Part shown: piece after piece, positions 59,731 to 64,000 of the stretch | How positions within the stretch are numbered: position 1 is the first letter of the stretch | Layout: each line of letters begins with the position of its first letter | Assembly: GCF_014645695.1 (NCBI RefSeq) | Contig: NZ_BMMF01000004.1 | Coordinates: forward strand, 317,261-381,260 | Direction of reading: 5' to 3' | Origin: Salinarimonas ramus | Lineage (GTDB): Bacteria; Pseudomonadota; Alphaproteobacteria; Rhizobiales; Beijerinckiaceae | Length of the DNA: 64,000 nt | Notes under the pieces: generated by a model | Databases searched by the model: none | What the model was told of the DNA's origin: nothing | Seen by the model: the letters and a program-made list of their open reading frames with translations, nothing else | Program-made: the position numbers and the translations under genes

Positions 59731-62700
59731 TCAGGCCCCCTGGTGCGGTCGGATACGCCAAATGACGAAAGGATGCTCGTACGGATCGAGCCGAGTATGG
59801 TGCAGCTTGCCGTGCCAGGTGAAGGCCCGATCCGCGATCAGGTCGTCCACGTCGACGGCGCCGTCGTCCGGCAAGCCGAACTCCCATAGGGGAACCTCGA
59901 AGTCGCATTCGTGCGCCACGTGCGGGTTGAGGTTCACCATGACGAGGATCATGTCGTCGCCGTTCCGAGACGGCTTGCCGTAGTACAGGATCTCGTCGTT
60001 GTAGGCATTGTAGAACCGCACGTTCGTGTGCGTGTGCAGCGCCGGGTTGGCGCGCCGGATGCGATTGAGGCGCGTGATGTCGGGCACGATGTTGCCCGGC
60101 ATGTCGAAGTTCCGCGCCTTGATCTCGTACTTCTCCGAATCCTTGTACTCCTCCTTGCCGGGGATCGGCTCGCCCTCGAGGAACTCGAAGCCGGAATAGA
60201 CGCCCCACAGCCCGCCGAGCGTCGCGGCGAGGCAGGCGCGCACGAGGAAGCCGGCGCGCCCGGAGCTCTGGAGGTAGTACGGGTTGATGTCCGGCGTGTT
60301 GACGAAGAGGTTGGGGCGGAAGAAGTCCTTCGGCGGATCGTTCGCCAGCTCCTCGAAGTATGAGCGCAGCTCCCACTTCGTGTTGCGCCAGGTGAAGTAG
60401 GTGTAGGACTGCGTGAAGCCGATCTTGGCCAGCCCGTACATCATCTTCGGCCGGGTGAAGGCTTCCGACAGGAAGATCGCGTCGGGATACTGCGCCTTCA
60501 CGTCCGCGATGAACCATTGCCAGAACGGCAGCGGCTTGGTGTGCGGGTTGTCGACGCGGAAGGTCCTCACGCCCTCCTTGCACCAGAACAGCACGATGTC
60601 GCGCAGCGTAACCCACAGGTCCGGGATGGATTCCGGCTTGTAGAAGTCGACGTTGACGATGTCCTCGTACTTCTTGGGCGGGTTCTCCGCGTACTTGATC
60701 GAGCCGTCCGGGCGATAGTCGAACCAGCCGGGGTTCTCCTTCAGCCACGGATGGTCCGGCGAGCACTGGATGGCGAAGTCGAGCGCGATCTCGAGACCAT
60801 GCTTTTCCGCCGCCGCGCGCAGCGCCCGGAAGTCGTCGATCGTGCCCAATTCGGGATGGATCGCGTCGTGCCCGCCTTCCGGCGCGCCGATGGCGTAGGG
60901 CGAGCCCGGATCGTCGGGCCCCGGTGTGAGGGTGTTGTTCTTGCCCTTGCGGTTCTTCTTGCCGATCGGGTGGATCGGCGGGAAGTAGAGCACGTCGAAG
61001 CCCATGTCGCGCACGCGCGGCAGATGGGCGATGACGTCGCGGAGCGTGCCGTGGCGATGGACGTCGCCGCTCATGGAGCGCGGGAAGAGCTCGTACCAGC
61101 TCGCGAAATGCGCCTGCGTCCGCTCCGCCTCGATGGGCTGAGCGTAGGAGCGCGACGCGTGCGGACGATCGTCCGCCTCGCGCATCAGCGCGCGCGCCTG
61201 CGGCGAGACCAGCACGTGCACGCGATCGTCGCCCTCGGCGCGGTCGTAGCGCTGGAGGATCTCGTCGAGGCCCGCGCGCAGCTCGCCGGTGGAGCGGCCG
61301 TGCGCCTTCTCGACGTGCTGGCGGCCCTCCACCAGGTCGAGCGCATAGTCGACCTTGGCGTCGAACTTCTTCGTCAGGTCGCGGCAGAAGGTCTGGTAGA
61401 CGTCGAACCAGGCCTCGACGACGTATTCGTGCCGTCCCATGCGCTCGAGGAAGAGCATGCCCTGGAAGCGGTCGTTGCCGATGGGCTGCATCGGCGCGCG
61501 CCGCCACGTCTCCTCGTCGAGCGCGCGCCATTGCAGCTCGACGCCGAGCACCTCGTGCCCGTCCATCAGGGCGTCGGCCTCCACGACGACGGCGTCGCCG
61601 ACGACGCGCTTGATGGCGTAGAGCCCCTGGTCCACGGAGGGCGCGAGGTTGTCGACGAGGATGCGCGGCCACTTGGTGGCGGCCGTCGTCACCGCGCGCT
61701 TGCCGGGCTGGCGATTGATCTTCACGGGCGTCGCGCGCAACGCCTTGGCGAGGTAGGCCTCGCCCGGATGCAGCGCGATGAGGTCGCCCGCCGACGCGCT
61801 CACGTCCGCCGAGCCGCTCTCCACCGGCGCGAAGGCGCCGAACGTGCCGCCCATCTGCCCGCGCAGCTTCGCCGCGAAGACGTCGTTGGGCTCGTAGAGG
61901 TCCGGGTTGATGCACACGAGGAGCGCCTCGTCCGCGAAGCGCGGATCGTCGGCGGTGCGCAGCACGCCCGTGACGCGGGCGGACGGCCCCGTCAGCGGGC
62001 GCAGCAGCGGCGCCTTGCGCAGGAGCGGCGTGTCCGCGACGAGCCGGTTCGCACGCTCGACCATCTCCGTGAGGTCGAAAGGCGCCTCCGCGGCGGCGCG
62101 GTCGTAATCCTCCGGCGTCGAGACGACCGCATCCATCGGCCGGCGCGCGGCGACCTCGACGCCCATGGGCGCGAGGAACCCCGAGCCCAGCGCCGCGGCG
62201 GCGTGGAACGCGCGCTCGTAGGCCGGGCGAAGCCCGCGATTGTCCTTGATCCGCTCGGCGAGACGCGTGGAGAACGGCGCCTCGACCGTCGCGATCGGAG
62301 GCGCGATCGTGGAGAGCGCGTCGTGCTCCTCGAGATACCAGCTCGCGCGGAAGTCCCACCAGGCCAGAGAGGAGAGCGTGTAGTCGAAGCCGAGCCCGCG
62401 CAGCCCGAACACGTCGGGGCGCGGCACGCCGGTCGTGTCGGCGATGAACAGCGTGTCGCTCTTCACGTTGCGCGCGGCCTGCATCAGCCGGCCCCACAGA
62501 TGAGCGGTCGGCGTCGCCGGCTTGAGCGCGCGGAAGCCCGCGACACCGAGCTCGGCATAAGCCGCGAGCTTGGGCGTCCAGAAGCCCTCCAGCCGCTCGC
62601 CGCAATTGTCGGCGATGCGCGACATGGCGGTGCCCTGCGGGCTCGCCGGATGGCGCGGGTCGATGATGCCGAAGGGCGTCTCGCGGCGCACGGTGAAGCA

Positions 62701-63039
62701 GTCCGGCGCCTCCTCCACGAAGGGGTGCTCGAGGGCGAAGCTCTGCGGCGCGACGTCGAGCATGAGCGCGAGGCCCTTCTCGCTCGCCTTCTCGACCAGC
62801 CAGCGCACGACGTCGTGCGCGCCGTACTCCGTCTCCAGCGCGGGATGGGCCGCCTCGTGGTCGGCGGGGAAGAACGTGTCCCCGGAGCGGCCGGGGGCGT
62901 AGATCGGCGAGACCAGCACGTGCGTGAAGCCGAGCCGCGCGATGCGGTCGAAATGCTCCACGAAGCGCCCCAGCGGGCCGACGAGCCGGTGGTGCAAGTA
63001 GTAAATGCGCGGCGCTGTCTGGATGGGGGTCTCGGCCAT
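59731..63039 (-). CDS. glgE: Alpha-1,4-glucan:maltose-1-phosphate maltosyltransferase with extra N-terminal GH13-like domain
   Basis: A 1102-residue protein. Residues about 455-1102 are a complete GlgE: N-terminal DUF3416-type domain (KWPRILVDNLAP), then the GH13 barrel with nucleophile Asp830 (GVRTFRVDNPHTKP), acid/base Glu859 (FLSEAFTRP) and Asp917 (NTPDINPYYL). It extends alpha-glucan using maltose-1-phosphate. Residues 1-440 form an additional domain that looks like a degenerate amylase barrel (LGFTHVLVSPIYAPG, LALMLDVAPQS, LGVAGFRALKPATP) lacking catalytic acids. ATG 63039 follows GAGGG; an ATG at 63093 is less likely. First gene of the seven-gene operon. Confidence 0.95.
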   Translation of the reverse strand: MAETPIQTAPRIYYLHHRLVGPLGRFVEHFDRIARLGFTHVLVSPIYAPGRSGDTFFPADHEAAHPALETEYGAHDVVRWLVEKASEKGLALMLDVAPQSFALEHPFVEEAPDCFTVRRETPFGIIDPRHPASPQGTAMSRIADNCGERLEGFWTPKLAAYAELGVAGFRALKPATPTAHLWGRLMQAARNVKSDTLFIADTTGVPRPDVFGLRGLGFDYTLSSLAWWDFRASWYLEEHDALSTIAPPIATVEAPFSTRLAERIKDNRGLRPAYERAFHAAAALGSGFLAPMGVEVAARRPMDAVVSTPEDYDRAAAEAPFDLTEMVERANRLVADTPLLRKAPLLRPLTGPSARVTGVLRTADDPRFADEALLVCINPDLYEPNDVFAAKLRGQMGGTFGAFAPVESGSADVSASAGDLIALHPGEAYLAKALRATPVKINRQPGKRAVTTAATKWPRILVDNLAPSVDQGLYAIKRVVGDAVVVEADALMDGHEVLGVELQWRALDEETWRRAPMQPIGNDRFQGMLFLERMGRHEYVVEAWFDVYQTFCRDLTKKFDAKVDYALDLVEGRQHVEKAHGRSTGELRAGLDEILQRYDRAEGDDRVHVLVSPQARALMREADDRPHASRSYAQPIEAERTQAHFASWYELFPRSMSGDVHRHGTLRDVIAHLPRVRDMGFDVLYFPPIHPIGKKNRKGKNNTLTPGPDDPGSPYAIGAPEGGHDAIHPELGTIDDFRALRAAAEKHGLEIALDFAIQCSPDHPWLKENPGWFDYRPDGSIKYAENPPKKYEDIVNVDFYKPESIPDLWVTLRDIVLFWCKEGVRTFRVDNPHTKPLPFWQWFIADVKAQYPDAIFLSEAFTRPKMMYGLAKIGFTQSYTYFTWRNTKWELRSYFEELANDPPKDFFRPNLFVNTPDINPYYLQSSGRAGFLVRACLAATLGGLWGVYSGFEFLEGEPIPGKEEYKDSEKYEIKARNFDMPGNIVPDITRLNRIRRANPALHTHTNVRFYNAYNDEILYYGKPSRNGDDMILVMVNLNPHVAHECDFEVPLWEFGLPDDGAVDVDDLIADRAFTWHGKLHHTRLDPYEHPFVIWRIRPHQGA

Positions 63040-63345
63040 CGTCCCTCGCGTCTCGTCGTTGCGTCTGCCGGAGCGCGCGCGAAAGGTGCGCACGCGGGTT
63101 CGGGTGAGCGGCGGGACCGCCCGTCACGGGGTCGAATCTTCGCGCGGTCGACCCTGCGAACGAGGGCCCTGGGATTACGGGACAACACGCCGTCTAGGCG
63201 CGGGTTCCCAGGCGGGCGCAAGCTAAGCAAGAGGCGCGGCGGGCGCAAGACCGCAACCGGCATTAGTTTGCATCGATTCACGAGCAGCGCCGGCTCACGA
63301 TCGTCTCGCTCGCACGCGGGTGCAACGGTCGTCGCGCGAAAGCGT
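63040..63345. other. Intergenic region upstream of the glucan operon
   Basis: The 306 bp between glgE and the dehydrogenase gene (both minus strand) contain no plausible gene. They hold the candidate EcfG promoter at 63184-63208, a stretch with repeated CTTGC words on the minus strand around 63215-63255, and an AT-richer patch near 63260-63290. No riboswitch or terminator is recognised. Confidence 0.7.
63184..63208 (-). promoter_or_regulatory. Candidate EcfG (general stress response) promoter of the glucan operon
   Basis: On the minus strand GGAAC (63208-63204) is followed after 16 bp by TGTT (63187-63184). The alphaproteobacterial EcfG consensus is GGAAC-N16/17-CGTT; only the first -10 base differs. 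The start site would lie near 63177, giving a leader of about 140 nt before glgE. Trehalose genes are known EcfG targets in this order, which supports the match. Confidence 0.5.
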
Positions 63346-64000
63346 TCAGGCGAGCCGTGCGCGCGCGAAGGCTTCCGCGACGCCGTTCGGCGAGACCCCG
63401 CGATCGCGCGCCTCGACGAGGATCGCCTCGATGTTGTCGACCATGCGGGCGAGCCGCTCATCCAGCCAGCGTTCGTCCGTGCGGCCTTCGATCTCGCGGG
63501 CGACGTTGATGATGCCCCCGGCATTCAAGGCGAAATCCGGCACGTAGAGGATGCCGCGGGCGTGCAGCGCATCCGCGTGCTCGGGCCGAGCGAGCTGGTT
63601 GTTGGCCGCGCCCGCGACGATGCGGGCCTTCAGCCGCGGGATGCTCACGTCGTCGAGGACGCCGCCGAGGGCGCAAGGCGCGAACACGTCCGCCTCCGTC
63701 GCGACGATGGCATCGGGCGCGACCGCGCGTGCGTCGAAGACGCGCTCGGCGTCGGCGATGCGCGCCGGGTCGATGTCGCTCACGACGAGGCGGGCCCCCG
63801 CCGCGTGCAGCAGCGCGCACAGATGACGCCCCACGTGCCCGAGGCCCTGCACCGCCACGGTGCGCCCGGCGAGATCGTCCGAGCCGGTGGCGACCTTCAT
63901 CGCCCGACGCACGCCCTCGAACACGCCGCGCGCGGTGACCGGCGAGGGATCGCCGGACGCATGCGCGCCGCTGGACAGGCCGGCGACGTGCGCCGTCGTC
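63346..64000 (-). CDS. Glu/Leu/Phe/Val-type amino acid dehydrogenase (5' end outside window)
   Basis: The C-terminal 218 residues or so of an NAD-dependent amino acid dehydrogenase. The frame stays open to the window edge: SGDPSPVTARGVFEGVRRAM is the family motif entering the NAD domain, followed by the Rossmann GLGHVGRHL, VVSDIDPARI, CALGGVLDD, GAANNQL and DFALNAGGIINV. It most resembles leucine dehydrogenase, which deaminates branched-chain amino acids oxidatively; the specificity-determining N-terminal part is missing. It reads toward the glgE promoter region. Confidence 0.92.
   Translation of the reverse strand, partial: TTAHVAGLSSGAHASGDPSPVTARGVFEGVRRAMKVATGSDDLAGRTVAVQGLGHVGRHLCALLHAAGARLVVSDIDPARIADAERVFDARAVAPDAIVATEADVFAPCALGGVLDDVSIPRLKARIVAGAANNQLARPEHADALHARGILYVPDFALNAGGIINVAREIEGRTDERWLDERLARMVDNIEAILVEARDRGVSPNGVAEAFARARLA

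Noticed and set aside
56493-59765. Plus-strand open frame of 1090 codons opposite treS
   Set aside because: It is the antisense shadow of a high-GC gene with strong third-position bias; composition is Arg/Val/Gly/Leu-rich with no domain. The same holds for long frames opposite glgB, malQ and treY.
1-64000. tRNA, rRNA, CRISPR array, IS element or prophage
   Set aside because: No conserved tRNA loops, repeat-spacer array, transposase or integrase gene was seen on either strand.

Overview
The window is a contiguous piece of a high-GC alphaproteobacterial chromosome, most likely from the order Hyphomicrobiales (Rhizobiales). The evidence is the lineage-typical gene set: FliX, FlaF/FlbT, MotC beside MotB, a DUF6468 flagellar protein, DUF2093, DUF3775, a TIGR01459-type HAD protein and a DksA with a single cysteine. 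I cannot name the genus. No rRNA, tRNA, CRISPR array, integrase or intact insertion sequence is visible.

Layout. 1-6.6 kb is housekeeping: an MFS transporter fragment, Slt-type lytic transglycosylase, dapA, smpB, a queuosine-precursor transporter, rpmB and a DUF3108 protein. 6.7-12.3 kb holds hrcA, a RelE/HigB-like toxin with HTH antitoxin, DUF2093, an Uup-like ABC-F protein, an unusual HicA-like/HTH gene pair and dksA. 12.5-36.7 kb is a flagellar region in several operons: fliX facing flgI-cheL/flgJ-flgN-like-flaG; flbT/flaF with two near-identical flagellin genes that flank two glycosyltransferase genes; then fliF-fliH-motB-motC-fliK-transglycosylase; and, after a short non-flagellar insert (SemiSWEET, DUF3775, HAD protein, RES/Xre toxin-antitoxin), motA-fliM-DUF6468-fliN-fliG-flhB. 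36.7-45.2 kb is mixed: an unknown protein, YaiI, a TIM-barrel isomerase, YqeY, carA, cytochrome c, HicAB, patatin, a fluoroacetate-dehalogenase-like hydrolase and purD, with several copies of a palindromic intergenic repeat. 45.2-63.0 kb is a seven-gene trehalose/alpha-glucan operon on the minus strand, transcribed glgE, treS-maltokinase, glgB, glgX, treZ, malQ, treY. The window ends inside a leucine/glutamate-type amino acid dehydrogenase.

How the genes work together. The glucan operon encodes a complete loop. TreS turns trehalose into maltose, its fused kinase makes maltose-1-phosphate, GlgE polymerises it and GlgB branches it. GlgX debranches the glucan, MalQ redistributes oligomers, and TreY plus TreZ release trehalose again. 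A candidate EcfG (general stress sigma factor) promoter lies about 140 bp upstream of glgE, which would fit a stress or desiccation role. In the flagellar region, a Skp1-type (GT60-like) polypeptide GlcNAc-transferase and a GT2 enzyme between the two flagellin genes suggest O-glycosylation of flagellin. A well-spaced sigma54 -24/-12 element precedes flgI, beside the gene for the sigma54-system regulator FliX.

Most worth a second look: the two-enzyme flagellin glycosylation island, the degenerate GH13-like barrel fused to the N-terminus of GlgE, the cysteine-bearing HicA-like/HTH pair at 10.9-11.7 kb, the AT-rich palindrome cluster upstream of carA, and the palindromic repeat family, one copy of which supplies the stop codon of the patatin gene.
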